From NCBI GenBank assembly GCA_021847105.1, contig JAJZUT010000023.1:1-54654 (forward strand): a stretch of DNA of 54,654 nucleotides. The letters are read 5' to 3'. Below, in pieces: positions 1 through 7,827 of the stretch. Position 1 is the stretch's first letter, and each line of letters begins with the position of its first letter. Below the pieces are notes generated by a model, which saw only the letters and a list, made by a program, of their open reading frames with translations, searched no databases and was not told the DNA's origin. The translations under genes and the position numbers were made by a program. This stretch comes from Pseudomonadota bacterium (GTDB lineage Bacteria > Pseudomonadota > Gammaproteobacteria > Steroidobacterales > Steroidobacteraceae).

Positions 1-659
1 GGCCGTTGAACAGGCGAGAGCGGCACAAAGAGTTGAGCATCGAGATGCCCATGTGTCGCACGATCCACATTCTCCGGGTCGGACGAGACCACGACGAAGA
101 GCGGACTCGCGGCAGACGCTGTAGGTAATCGGTCCGGAGAGGATTCCGCGTCAATTCGCTCAATCATCCGCCGGACGCGCGCGACGTACTCGATCGTCAC
201 CCGCGGGAGTGGGCGTGCGCCGCGCATGAATTCCTCATACCGCCCGGGGCCCGCCTGATATGCCGCGAGAAATCCGTTCCATCCATATCGCCGATAGAGC
301 GCATGCAGGTACGCGGCGCCGGCGAGGATGTTGTCGCGGGACTGGTAAGGATCCTCAGCGAGTCCGAGTCGTGCCCGGTACTCTCGCCATGTCGCCGGTA
401 TCAGCTGCATCAATCCCATCGCGCCCACCGCAGAGACCGTGGGCTTGCCGTTGAGCGTAGGACAGCCGGCGCTCTCCGCGAGGATTACCGCGTCCAACCA
501 GGCACGCGGAAGATCGAAGCGATGCGCGGCTTCACGAACGATCGGTTGCCACGGATCGGTCCCGCACAACTGTGGCCGGTCGGCAGCGAAGGCGTTGCGA
601 CCCGCGAGGCCGGTGAAAAGGGCCACCATGCACCCAGCGACTATCCACCCTCGATTCAT
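1..659 (-). CDS. Lytic transglycosylase, VirB1/TrbN-like (C-terminus off window)
   Basis: Reading leftward, the frame stays open to the window edge, so the C-terminus is missing. The protein begins with a hydrophobic leader (WIVAGCMVALFTGLAG, ending near AFA), then a Slt70-type SLT domain: AVILAESAG carries the catalytic Glu, followed by GAMGLMQLIPATW, NILAGAAYLHALY and AAYQAGPGRYEEF. Such enzymes cut peptidoglycan in the periplasm to let a conjugation apparatus through. The start ATG overlaps the stop of the upstream traF-like gene as ATGA; an in-frame ATG two codons earlier (665) is the alternative. A non-conjugative murein hydrolase is possible, but the traF neighbour favours conjugation. 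Confidence 0.85.
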   Translation of the reverse strand, partial: MNRGWIVAGCMVALFTGLAGRNAFAADRPQLCGTDPWQPIVREAAHRFDLPRAWLDAVILAESAGCPTLNGKPTVSAVGAMGLMQLIPATWREYRARLGLAEDPYQSRDNILAGAAYLHALYRRYGWNGFLAAYQAGPGRYEEFMRGARPLPRVTIEYVARVRRMIERIDAESSPDRLPTASAASPLFVVVSSDPENVDRATHGHLDAQLFVPLSPVQR

Positions 660-1303
660 CGCCATGTCCACAGCCGGATGGCGCGCCCGAGGATGGCACG
701 TGCCGTCACCGGCCCGAAATAGCGGCTGTCGTACGAATCCGGTGCGCCGTCTCCCAGCAGCAGATACTCACTGCGCGAGAGAGTTCGACACCCGGACCAT
801 ACGGGAAGGGGACGCCCCTGCGAGTCCTGAATGAGTGCACGGGCGACTGGCAGACCGTCGATGGAGAGGACCCGAGAATGCTCGCAGATGCGCTCCCCGT
901 GATCCGCCGCGATGCGTTTGACGATCGGAACGGTGATCGGAAGGTAGCCCCGCTCAGCGGCGAGCGTGGCAGCCGCTGGCGGAAGATGCGCGACCACGAA
1001 CATCCCGACCGTCAGGCGACTCGGTGGGACCATCAGATACCAGCCCAGGGCGACGCTCGGGCTCGCGTTGTACACCAATCGGACAGGGGGATGAAGCCAC
1101 GACACGGCGATGCACATCGATGCGCCAAGCAGCGTCACAGCCAGCACGAGAAAGTGTCGGAATGCGCCGCCCCCTCCTCGAGATGCCGCTCGAGAGGCTC
1201 TCGCCGAGATGAAAGTCGGGCAATCCGTCGCCGCGCAGCCAGCGTTTCGATCGCCGCTCTCTTCCTCGTCCGGTTGCCCACGACGGATGCGCACCGGATT
1301 CAT
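656..1303 (-). CDS. traF: S26-family signal peptidase, conjugative TraF type
   Basis: About 215 aa. One membrane segment (FLVLAVTLLGASMCIAVSW) is followed by the S26 core: NASPSVALGWY holds the catalytic Ser, VPIVKRIAA the general-base Lys, and YLLLGDGAPDSYDSRYFG is the box D/E region. TraF peptidases of IncP-type systems process and cyclise the pilin at the inner membrane. The N-terminal 45 residues (Arg/Gly rich) look unlike the family, so the true start may be an internal codon nearer the membrane segment. It is translationally coupled to the transglycosylase downstream. Confidence 0.82.
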   Translation of the reverse strand: MNPVRIRRGQPDEEESGDRNAGCAATDCPTFISARASRAASRGGGGAFRHFLVLAVTLLGASMCIAVSWLHPPVRLVYNASPSVALGWYLMVPPSRLTVGMFVVAHLPPAAATLAAERGYLPITVPIVKRIAADHGERICEHSRVLSIDGLPVARALIQDSQGRPLPVWSGCRTLSRSEYLLLGDGAPDSYDSRYFGPVTARAILGRAIRLWTWR

Positions 1304-1379
1304 CGCGTGCCGTCCGGGACGCGATCCCGTCGCTCAGAATCCAGCCGCTCGGAGTTATTCGACCGGCCCTCTTCCGTTA

Positions 1380-1402
1380 TGACAGATCCGAAGGATCTGT
1401 CA
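1380..1402. repeat. Inverted repeat beside the iterons
   Basis: TGACAGATCC and GGATCTGTCA face each other across GAA. GTTATGA occurs on both sides. It lies 58 bp from the iteron-like repeats, so it may be part of the origin; a weak terminator for repA is the alternative, though no T-run follows. Confidence 0.5.
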
Positions 1403-1459
1403 GTTATGAGAGTTAAGGTCCGGAATCCGCCAGGCAGACCAAGGACTTGCGCGCGTTCT

Positions 1460-1524
1460 TGCGCCTGATAGCACGATAGTCGTGCGCCTGATAGCACGAT
1501 ACCCCGTGCGCCTGATAGCACGTG
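1460..1524. repeat. Three iteron-like direct repeats
   Basis: The unit TGCGCCTGATAGCACG occurs at 1460, 1483 and 1507, i.e. spaced 23 and 24 bp, about two helical turns, so that bound proteins would share one face. The array sits just past the 3' end of repA and next to TTATCCCCA (1537-1545), one mismatch from the DnaA box TTATCCACA. Iterons bind RepA-type initiators; binding here is inferred. Confidence 0.7.
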
Positions 1525-1529
1525 TCTAT

Positions 1530-2417
1530 TCACAGCTTATCCCCAACCCGGAATCTCGCGGCGAGCTCAGACACGGTGCGGTCGATCCGATGCGTGGGCG
1601 CCGCCCGAACGTGCAGGATCTCGGCCCCGCGGCGCGAGCGCTCGATGTCGACTCGGTAGCCGAGCAGTGATTCCGAGCGGGCGATCCGCCGAAGGTCGAC
1701 GGCGAAGTCGGCGTACCGCGCGAGGCTCCCGGACCGGGCGTGAAGATGACGAAAGTCGAACCGCCAGCCGTCCGGCTGTTTGCCGGCATGCTTGCGGGCG
1801 AGGCGATAGAGCCAGCGCGCAATGCCGCCCGTGAGCCGGAAGTACGCCCGATCGAGCGTGAGGACACGGCTCGAGTCGAGTACCGTCGCGTAGAACCAGT
1901 CCGGGACGACGAGCTCGAGCCCCACCGGCCGGCCCTCCCCGCTCGAACGCTCCTTCCACTCGTTGAGCCAGGAGAAGCGGTGCAGACGGCGGCTCGACGG
2001 CATGCGGATCGACGTGGCGACGGACGTCGACTGAAGCCGGTCGAGGGCCGCCTTGAGTCTCAGATAATCCCGTCCGCTCGTTCCCCGGCCGGCGAAGTTC
2101 AGGATTTCGTAGGGAGTCGCGACCAGCAGCCGTGAGGTCTCGATCCCGGCATCCCGTGCCTCGATGATCTGCGAGGCGGCCCAGATGAGCACGTCCGCGT
2201 CCCAGATGGTCGCAAGACCATGTTCCGTGGTCCCCTCGACCCGGATCGTGACATCGCCCGCGTGATAGTCGATCGGCCGGATGCGCTTGGTCTTCGTGAG
2301 GGAAAAGAACGGATAGGACATGAGGTCCTGCAGGTCCCGAGGAGCGAGATCGGCTGCGAGCGCCCGGAACGCCTCGAGCCGATCTCGAGGGGATTCCGAA
2401 TTCGATCCGGTGAGCAC
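1530..2417 (-). CDS. repA: Replication initiator protein, RepA (RPA family)
   Basis: 295 aa. Family-like stretches include DLMSYPFFSLTKTKR, HGLATIWDADVLIWAASQI and the C-terminal winged-helix-like part SLARYADFAVDLRRIARSESLLGY. This type of initiator starts replication of broad-host-range plasmids by binding iterons. Three iteron-like repeats lie directly downstream, which supports the call. No partition gene is visible nearby. In a chromosomal context it would mark an integrated plasmid or element. Confidence 0.85.
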   Translation of the reverse strand: MLTGSNSESPRDRLEAFRALAADLAPRDLQDLMSYPFFSLTKTKRIRPIDYHAGDVTIRVEGTTEHGLATIWDADVLIWAASQIIEARDAGIETSRLLVATPYEILNFAGRGTSGRDYLRLKAALDRLQSTSVATSIRMPSSRRLHRFSWLNEWKERSSGEGRPVGLELVVPDWFYATVLDSSRVLTLDRAYFRLTGGIARWLYRLARKHAGKQPDGWRFDFRHLHARSGSLARYADFAVDLRRIARSESLLGYRVDIERSRRGAEILHVRAAPTHRIDRTVSELAARFRVGDKL

Positions 2418-2444
2418 AGCGAAGGCCCCGTCGAGGGCCGCTCG

Positions 2445-2690
2445 TCACCGCAGGGCGACGTACCCAGGGTCCGAGGTGCTCTCGCATACCCGTGCGTTCG
2501 CCCAAGTCTCGAGGTCCTCCCTCGCATAAATGACGCGGCTGCCGAACTTGCGAAACCGTGGTCCGCCGCCGTTCACGCGGAGCTTCTCGAGCGTGCGGGG
2601 CGAGAGCTTCAAAACCGCGGCGGCCTCGGAATTCGTGAGGTAGCGGTCGCCAGCCGGCGGGCTTGAGTTTTCCATTGCATCGTCCTCCAA
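2445..2690 (-). CDS. Small AlpA/excisionase-like HTH protein
   Basis: 81 aa. LTNSEAAAVLKLSPRTLEKLRVNGGGPRFRKFGSRVIYAREDLETWA is the MerR-like winged HTH typical of AlpA/Xis helix_turn_helix_17 proteins, which act as recombination directionality factors or small regulators. It ends 28 bp before repA in the same direction, so the two probably form one transcript. A second ATG five codons in (MENSSPP) could be the start. Confidence 0.75.
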   Translation of the reverse strand: MEDDAMENSSPPAGDRYLTNSEAAAVLKLSPRTLEKLRVNGGGPRFRKFGSRVIYAREDLETWANARVCESTSDPGYVALR

Positions 2691-2828
2691 GGTTTTGGGT
2701 CGCTCGCGGGCGCGGTGTTGCCCGTCGCGAGCAGTCTCGGCGCAGCAGAAGGCGTTGCGCAGGGAGAAAGTGAGCGCTGCGCGATTTCTCCCTCCCCCAC
2801 GACGCCTCCAAGTCCGAGCGTCTCAAGC

Positions 2829-3245
2829 ATGGCGATCCGCAAGTCGTTCGATGAATCCAGGCTCGCCGAGCTCAGGCGGATGTCGAGCGAACAGGTCTTG
2901 CTACGGCTTTCCATCCAAGTGAGGTCGAACTTGACGTTCGTGCCGCGCAAGAGTTGACAACGCCGCCACTGGCAGCGCCTCACGGGTCTGGGAGATTTCG
3001 AGATCCTGACGACGGGTCGCTTGTGGTTCGACACGCGAGAGCGACGCGGCGGTGGCAACGCGATCGACCTCGCAATGCACCTGCTCGGCGTTTCATTCGT
3101 CGAAGCCGTGAGGCGCCTGAGCCAAGAGCGCCCTACGGTCGATGATCGCAGGGCTCCCCAGGCGGAACCCTGCATCGCCCGTGCGCCAATCGACACGCCG
3201 AAATGGCGCGGTTGCCGTACGAAAGAGGACCGGCGCGACCCATGA
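2829..3245 (+). pseudogene. Primase-like (TOPRIM-associated) gene with in-frame stop
   Basis: One frame reads MAIRKSFDESRLAELRR..., hits TGA at 2956, and continues WFDTRERRGGGNAIDLAMHLLGVSFVEAVRRL. The RGGGNAIDLAMH motif is characteristic of the N-terminal module of TOPRIM/DUF3991 primase-like proteins of plasmids. The stop sits where the family has a short loop, so a point mutation is likely. The C-terminal catalytic part is absent. It runs opposite to its neighbours. Probably a dead remnant. Confidence 0.6.
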
Positions 3246-3276
3246 TGACTGGCCGCGCCGGCTCAAGGCGCGTCGG

Positions 3277-3626
3277 CTACGTGACGATGCGCCGGCGAAG
3301 TGCGGCTTCGGCCGCATAGGCCGAAAGCGGGCGGTCAGCCGTAAAGTGAAGGTCGCGCTCGACGGGAAGCCCGAGCCGTCCGCGGACGCTCGCGAGCTCG
3401 GTGAGGTGAGGCTCACGGACCCGATCTCGGGGTCGCCGAGTCCGAGATCGCAGAGGCCGAAGGCTCGTTCCGGGTCCTCCGGATCGAGCTCCGTGAGGAG
3501 CCAGGTGGCGCCGGCGTCGGGCGTGAAGAGCTTGACAACCGGGAGAGGATCGATCGGATTGCCGGCCGCGGATCGCTGGCCGTTTGCGAGCAGCTCGCGG
3601 CGCTGTGCTTCGGTCAAGAGTTTCAT
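3277..3626 (-). pseudogene. DUF2958 gene, frameshifted
   Basis: MKLLTEAQRRELLANGQR starts at 3626 behind AAAGGAGC. The text fits DUF2958 (VVKLFTPDAGATWLLTELDPEDPERAFGLCDLGLG) up to EIGSVS, then jumps to another frame, where TELASVRGRLGLPVERDLHFTADRPLSAYA completes the family. At the junction GGTGA is repeated in tandem (plus strand 3400-3409). Removing one copy restores one open frame, so a 5-bp slippage duplication broke the gene. DUF2958 proteins are common element passengers of unknown function. Confidence 0.75.
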
Positions 3627-3898
3627 CGGAAAGCTCCTTTCGGTTGCGGTTCTCGCCCGCGACCCGGACCGCAACCGAAAGGGGCATGAAACAATGATCC
3701 GAAGCACCGCAGTCACCGACCGCAGAGAGAGGTCTCCGGTCTCTAGATCTTCACGGTGCGTGACAGCTTGCTGGCGCGGATCGTGATCTCATCGGGAGTT
3801 TCCGCACTCCCTGGGATCGGTGGCGCTGCACAAGAAAAGACGAGCCAACAGGAGACAGGCCTCGCGATCTCCCCTCTTTACCCGCTCAGCCGATAGGT

Positions 3899-4042
3899 TC
3901 AGGGCAGGCGCATTGCGAAGAAGAACAGCACCGCGACGATCGGGGTGAGAACGCTTCGCACGGTTTCGATGACGAAGCGGCGATAGGCCGGGAACATGAG
4001 CGCCAGTACGGCAGCCGCCAGGAAGAGATGATGCCAAGTCAC
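3899..4042 (-). CDS. 47-aa hypothetical membrane protein
   Basis: GTG start preceded by GAGGAATTC. The product has two hydrophobic stretches, LFLAAAVLALMF and LTPIVAVLFFFAMRL, separated by a basic loop (PAYRRFVIETVR). I do not recognise it. It could be a small inner-membrane peptide of the element. Confidence rests only on the start signal and the membrane-like pattern. Confidence 0.4.
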   Translation of the reverse strand: MTWHHLFLAAAVLALMFPAYRRFVIETVRSVLTPIVAVLFFFAMRLP

Positions 4043-4164
4043 GGCGAATTCCTCGAATCGTTAGGGCAGCGCGTTCAGGGTGCCGAATGACCCAAACACG
4101 CTACCGCCGGATCCCCACGTCAGTCAATGTCGGCAACGGCGACGAACTGCCAGTCACCATGCGC

Positions 4165-4392
4165 TCAACCCTGGAGTGTCTCCCGAAAAAGCTCCAGAGC
4201 ATCCGCGTCAACCGCCTTCGCGATGGCGATGAACTCCGCGACATCCAACCGCCGCTCAAGGGCCTCAATGCGCTGGATCCAGTTCGGCGGCTCGCGCAGC
4301 TTCTCGGACAGCTGCCTCTGGGAAAGCCCCGCCGCTTCCCGAGCTTTGCGCAGCGCAGCGACGATGGCCCTCTGGCGAGTCGGATACTTCAT
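4165..4392 (-). CDS. XRE-family transcriptional regulator
   Basis: 75 aa, almost only a Cro/C1-type HTH: QRAIVAALRKAREAAGLSQRQLSEKLREPPNWIQRIEALERRLDVAEFIAIAKAVD. The recognition helix is around QRQLSEKLREPPNWIQRIE. Two inverted repeats of GTATCA/TGATAC lie just upstream (4429-4482) and are the likely autoregulatory operators. It may control its own gene and the divergent gene at 4513. Confidence 0.85.
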   Translation of the reverse strand: MKYPTRQRAIVAALRKAREAAGLSQRQLSEKLREPPNWIQRIEALERRLDVAEFIAIAKAVDADALELFRETLQG

Positions 4393-4428
4393 GGCACCCC
4401 CGGTCAGTGATGGAGGTGCTCCTAATAC

Positions 4429-4482
4429 CGTATCACCCCTATTGATACGAAAACAGTATCAGTATAACATGCTCAGTGATAC
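4429..4482. promoter_or_regulatory. Two palindromic operators for the XRE regulator
   Basis: CGTATCA (4429) pairs with TGATACG (ends 4449) over a 7-bp gap. GTATCA (4456) pairs with TGATAC (ends 4482) over a 15-bp gap. The two sites occupy the divergent region between the XRE gene and the gene at 4513. Binding is inferred. Confidence 0.6.
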
Positions 4483-4512
4483 ATATTTCGTAGCGCACGA
4501 AACCATCGGGAA

Positions 4513-4821
4513 GTGCCTATGGCTGCTCAAATGCCGGCTCGCAGGAGTCTCGCTCGGGCAAGTCCCGGGCATGGGACCCGGCGTCGCAAGCCGACGAAGA
4601 ATGCGACGGCGCGATCGCCGTCGGACTCCGCGGCTCCGGATATCATGGTCCTACTCGGCGACCTTTCGGATGCCATCTCGGTGGTGACGGTCGTTCACCA
4701 CGCACTGGCAGCCAAGGAACACGCGGGACTGGGCGATGAGGAAGTGGCTCTTCGATATGCGCTAACCCTGCTTCAGACGGCATACAGCGCATTCGATTTG
4801 GCTTTTCTTCGTCTGTCCTGA
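4513..4821 (+). CDS. Hypothetical protein, helical
   Basis: 102 aa: a basic, probably disordered N-terminus (about 40 residues, Arg/Ser/Pro rich) and a helical C-terminus (LGDLSDAISVVTVVHHALAAKE...VALRYALTLLQTAYSAFDLAFL). The helical part resembles the gene at 5668-5940 in layout. I cannot assign a function. The start could be a later ATG (MAAQMPARR or MVLLGDL). Confidence 0.5.
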   Translation: MPMAAQMPARRSLARASPGHGTRRRKPTKNATARSPSDSAAPDIMVLLGDLSDAISVVTVVHHALAAKEHAGLGDEEVALRYALTLLQTAYSAFDLAFLRLS

Positions 4822-4863
4822 TGACCGCATTCCACGCGTCAATCAACTGTTCGGTGACCTGTC

Positions 4864-5241
4864 ATGCAACACACTGAGGCCAGGACGATTCTCATGTCCC
4901 TGATCGAAGGGCGCAATCCATGCTCCGGAGAGCAGCTCCCGTCCGACTGTGTCGTCCATAGCTCCGATGTCCTGCGCGCCTTACTCGCGGGCGTCGGTGC
5001 GATCGACGCCGTAGATGCGCGTACGAGGCGCCGGGCGCTACTCCCCGAGAATGTCGGCCGGGACTGGACGATCAAGGAAGAGGAGCAGTTGCGCACGGAG
5101 TTCGCGGCGAAAGAGCCCCCGGAGGCCATTGCGGCCCGGCACGGGCGCACCCTGCGTGCGATCGAGGCTCGGCTGCAGCGCATGGGGCTGATCACGGCCG
5201 ATCAGCGCACCACCCGAGGTGGGTTCTCCGAGCAGGAATGA
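4864..5241 (+). CDS. Hypothetical protein with Myb/SANT-like segment
   Basis: 125 aa. The second half reads GRDWTIKEEEQLRTEFAAKEPPEAIAARHGRTLRAIEARLQRMGLI, which looks like the tryptophan-started three-helix Myb/SANT or Trip-like fold found in small bacterial DNA-binding proteins. The first half is helical without a known motif. Function unknown; probably an element-encoded regulator. Confidence 0.65.
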   Translation: MQHTEARTILMSLIEGRNPCSGEQLPSDCVVHSSDVLRALLAGVGAIDAVDARTRRRALLPENVGRDWTIKEEEQLRTEFAAKEPPEAIAARHGRTLRAIEARLQRMGLITADQRTTRGGFSEQE

Positions 5242-5386
5242 GGGAAGGCTGCGGCTGAGAGCGAGACCGTGCGGCCCGCCTGCCGGGCAGAGCCGCGGCG
5301 GTCCAGGCGCCCGCAGGCTTGCAAGGATCGATGGAGACGACACGTCCGCCCATGGAGACCCCATCTCGTGCGCGGTCGCGTGACGA

Positions 5387-5671
5387 TTACGGCGGTCGCC
5401 TCCCGGCCTGGAAGGCTCGCCACCCATCGGCCGGGACCGCGGTCCCGACCACATCCAGCCAGTAGGCACGCTCCGCTCGGGTGAGTTCGTTCCACCAGAG
5501 CATCCCGACCAGCGCGTCGGCCGGGCAGCGGTCTTCCCGGGCCGCGGGCCTGACGATCAGATGGTGCCAGGCATCCTTCGGGCCGGCCCGATCAGGGCAA
5601 GCGATCGCCTGAGAGACGCGCGTGAGATGACCGGTGTGGGAGATGGTGGCGCGGATGCCCAGAAGACTCAC
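5387..5671 (-). CDS. Hypothetical protein
   Basis: 94 aa, GTG start overlapping the stop of the upstream gene (GTGA), so the pair is translationally coupled. It has several aromatic residues (WWNELTRAERAYWLDVVG) and looks like a compact cytoplasmic protein. I do not recognise a family. Confidence 0.55.
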   Translation of the reverse strand: MSLLGIRATISHTGHLTRVSQAIACPDRAGPKDAWHHLIVRPAAREDRCPADALVGMLWWNELTRAERAYWLDVVGTAVPADGWRAFQAGRRPP

Positions 5672-5940
5672 CGCGCCTCGCCCTGCACCCCATGGAGCTG
5701 GCGATCGGCCGCGTCGAGCTCGTCATAGACGGCATCGAGCGCGGCGAGACCGGTCTTGAGCACCACGGCCTCGGGGTAAGCGTCCGTCCGGTCATCGGCC
5801 TCGAGGCTGCGCTGTGCGACCGTGATGAGCGCCTGGGCGCGTCCGAGCCGCGCCATGATCGCGTGGACATCGGGACCGGTCGGCCTGAGCCGGGACCGCT
5901 GCCGCTTGCGCCGGCTAGAATGCGCGGGTCGTGAACCCAT
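5668..5940 (-). CDS. Hypothetical protein coupled to the 94-aa gene
   Basis: 90 aa: a basic N-terminus (SSRRKRQRSRLRP) followed by helices (IMARLGRAQALITVAQRSLEADD...VVLKTGLAALDAVYDELDAADRQL). The layout matches the protein at 4513-4821, so the two may be distant paralogues. Function unknown. Confidence 0.55.
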   Translation of the reverse strand: MGSRPAHSSRRKRQRSRLRPTGPDVHAIMARLGRAQALITVAQRSLEADDRTDAYPEAVVLKTGLAALDAVYDELDAADRQLHGVQGEAR

Positions 5941-5971
5941 GACTGCGTACCTCTGATACGTGGTTGTGGCA

Positions 5972-6006
5972 GGCCCTCGGGGCGGGTACCAACCGCTCCG
6001 AGGGCC
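5972..6006. repeat. Hairpin-forming inverted repeat
   Basis: GGCCCTCGG and CCGAGGGCC are separated by 17 bp in the divergent region before the ribbon-helix-helix gene. No T-run follows on either side, so it is not a clear terminator. Confidence 0.45.
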
Positions 6007-6049
6007 GCTTGCTAGAAAAGCGAGTACACTACTCCCTTAATCAGGCAAC

Positions 6050-6067
6050 GTCTAGCAATTGCTAGAC
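6050..6067. promoter_or_regulatory. Perfect 18-bp palindrome, likely RHH operator
   Basis: GTCTAGCAATTGCTAGAC is a perfect palindrome 13 bp before the ribbon-helix-helix gene. A partial copy (TTGCTAGA) lies at 6009-6016. Autoregulation through such sites is usual in the CopG/Arc family; here it is inferred. Confidence 0.65.
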
Positions 6068-6080
6068 ATTTGGGAATACC

Positions 6081-6266
6081 GTGGTGCGATCCGCCAGCCG
6101 AAAATTGGGACTGGGTGTCTCTGTGGAGATGGCCGACCGGCTCAAGGAGCTCTCGGAGCAGACGGATATCCCCCAGACGCGGCTGCTGCGGCAAGCCCTA
6201 GAGCTGCTCTTCGCGAAATACGCCGATGTGCTTCGGGAGCCGAAGCCCACCAAGGGTCGGAAGTAG
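6081..6266 (+). CDS. Ribbon-helix-helix DNA-binding protein
   Basis: 61 aa, GTG start after GGGAATACC; a second GTG follows directly. KLGLGVSVEMADRLKELSEQTDIPQTRLLRQALELLFAKYADVL has the strand–helix–helix pattern of Arc/MetJ/CopG repressors. A perfect palindrome lies just upstream. No toxin gene follows, so a plasmid copy-control or mobilisation accessory repressor is more likely than an antitoxin. Confidence 0.75.
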   Translation: MVRSASRKLGLGVSVEMADRLKELSEQTDIPQTRLLRQALELLFAKYADVLREPKPTKGRK

Positions 6267-6365
6267 GCGAGCCCAGCCTTCGCTGGCGGACACGGCGTAC
6301 GCAGATCGTATGTGCACTCAGAGCGCCCTGTCTCCAAGTCTATGGGCGGCGGAGAAGCTGAGACC

Positions 6366-7199
6366 ATGATGAAGAATGCGGGTCCGCAGACCCCGAACCC
6401 CGGTCGCGTGGCGATTGTCACCGGTGCAGGACGCGGCATCGGCCGGGCGATGACGCTAGGCCTGGCGCGAGCCGGGATCCGAGTCGTGGCGACCTCGGCC
6501 CGCGAGCGCTCGGAGATTGACGCCGTGGCTGCCGAAGCAGGCACCGACCGGGTCATCCCCGTTCTCGCCGACGTCACCCGCGAAGTCGACGCACAACGCG
6601 TCGTCACTGCCGCGCTGGAACGGTTCGGCCAACTGGACATCTTGGTGAACAATGCCGGCCGGGGCATGAGGTACGTCAGCGAATCCTTCATGACCCAACC
6701 GACCCGATTCTGGGAGGTCGAGCCCGAGACCTGGCGGATGGTGATCGACACCAACGTCAACGGCCCGTTCCTGATGGCACGCGCGGCGACACCGCACATG
6801 CTGCGCGCGGGATGGGGCCGCATCGTGAATGTCTCGATCAGTCACTCGACCATGCGCCGGACCGGGTTCTCGCCCTATGGCCCGTCGAAGGCCGCTCTGG
6901 AGTCCGAAACCATAATCTGGGCTGAGGATCTGCGCGGCACCGGGGTGACAGTCAATGCCCTGCTTCCGGGTGGCGCGACGCTGACTGGGATGGTTCCCGC
7001 TGGTTTCCCCGAGAGTGCCCGAGGCCAGCTCCTCGACCCGGCAATCATGGTGCCGCCGCTGCTCTGGCTCCTTTCCGACCAGGCGAACGCGATCTCCGGA
7101 CACCGCATGATCGCCAACCATTGGGATGGCAACAATCCTCTTGCAGCGACCGAAGGCGCTGGCTGGGGCAGCGAAGTAGCGGGCCCAGCTGCCCGCTGA
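6366..7199 (+). CDS. Short-chain dehydrogenase/reductase
   Basis: 277 aa. Rossmann motif AIVTGAGRGIGRA, cofactor motif DILVNNAG, and the active site Ser in VNVSISHS followed by Y-x-x-x-K in YGPSKAALE make this a classical SDR using NAD(P)H. Substrate unknown. The conserved part begins soon after the ATG at 6366; the longer frame from 6312 looks unlike a protein N-terminus. It stands alone inside element-like DNA, so it may be a cargo gene. Confidence 0.82.
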   Translation: MMKNAGPQTPNPGRVAIVTGAGRGIGRAMTLGLARAGIRVVATSARERSEIDAVAAEAGTDRVIPVLADVTREVDAQRVVTAALERFGQLDILVNNAGRGMRYVSESFMTQPTRFWEVEPETWRMVIDTNVNGPFLMARAATPHMLRAGWGRIVNVSISHSTMRRTGFSPYGPSKAALESETIIWAEDLRGTGVTVNALLPGGATLTGMVPAGFPESARGQLLDPAIMVPPLLWLLSDQANAISGHRMIANHWDGNNPLAATEGAGWGSEVAGPAAR

Positions 7200-7332
7200 C
7201 CGGCGACAGAGCCCCTCCGATGTCCGGAGAACCCCCGCGAGCGAGAGGTTAAAACGCGACCATGCCGACGGATTCAAATGAAAGCCGACGATCCCGACTC
7301 CGACCTAGACCGGAGCCGGGAATTATGTTGCG

Positions 7333-7827
7333 TCAGAGCAGGCCACGGTCGGCAAAGCTGATACATCCAGCACCCGCGACAACGAGGTGATCGAGCACCC
7401 GGATATCGACAAGCTGCAAGGCGGCCTTCAGCTGCCGGGTGATCAGCTCGTCAGCCGGGCTGGGCTCGGCAACGCCGCTGGGATGATTGTGCGCCAGGAG
7501 GCAGGCGGCGGCATTTCGCCTCAGAGCTTCCTTCACCACTTCCCGCGGATGGACGCTCGCGCTGTCGATCGTGCCGCGGAAGAGATCCTGGCACTCGATC
7601 ACGCGATGTCGGCTGTCGAGGTAGATCACGCAAAAGACTTCGTGCGGCAACGCAGCGAAGTGCAGGACGAGATAGTCCCGAGCCGCGGTGGGCGACGAGA
7701 GCGATGCGCCCCGGCGCATTCTGTGCGCTACGCAGACGCGGGCGGCTGAGATGATTTCATCGGCCGTCGCCTTGCGCACGGTACCGAGGTCGTGATCATG
7801 GATGAGAAGCGAATTGAGCATGCTCAT
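7333..7827 (-). CDS. radC: RadC-like JAMM/MPN protein
   Basis: 164 aa. VFCVIYLDSRHRVIECQDLFRGTIDSASVHPREVVKEAL and AHNHPSGVAEPSPAD contain the zinc-binding JAMM signature (H-x-H-P-S-G-x(4)-S-x-x-D). RadC proteins are frequent on plasmids and integrative elements, and their role is unsettled. It lacks the N-terminal HhH part of chromosomal RadC, as do most element copies. ATG 7827 is chosen because GGAG lies 9 bp upstream; the longer frame to 7995 lacks similarity. Confidence 0.85.
   Translation of the reverse strand: MSMLNSLLIHDHDLGTVRKATADEIISAARVCVAHRMRRGASLSSPTAARDYLVLHFAALPHEVFCVIYLDSRHRVIECQDLFRGTIDSASVHPREVVKEALRRNAAACLLAHNHPSGVAEPSPADELITRQLKAALQLVDIRVLDHLVVAGAGCISFADRGLL

Noticed and set aside
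1567..2826. 419-codon minus-strand ORF over repA
   Set aside because: Overlaps repA in another frame and is Arg/Pro rich; repA shows family motifs, this does not.
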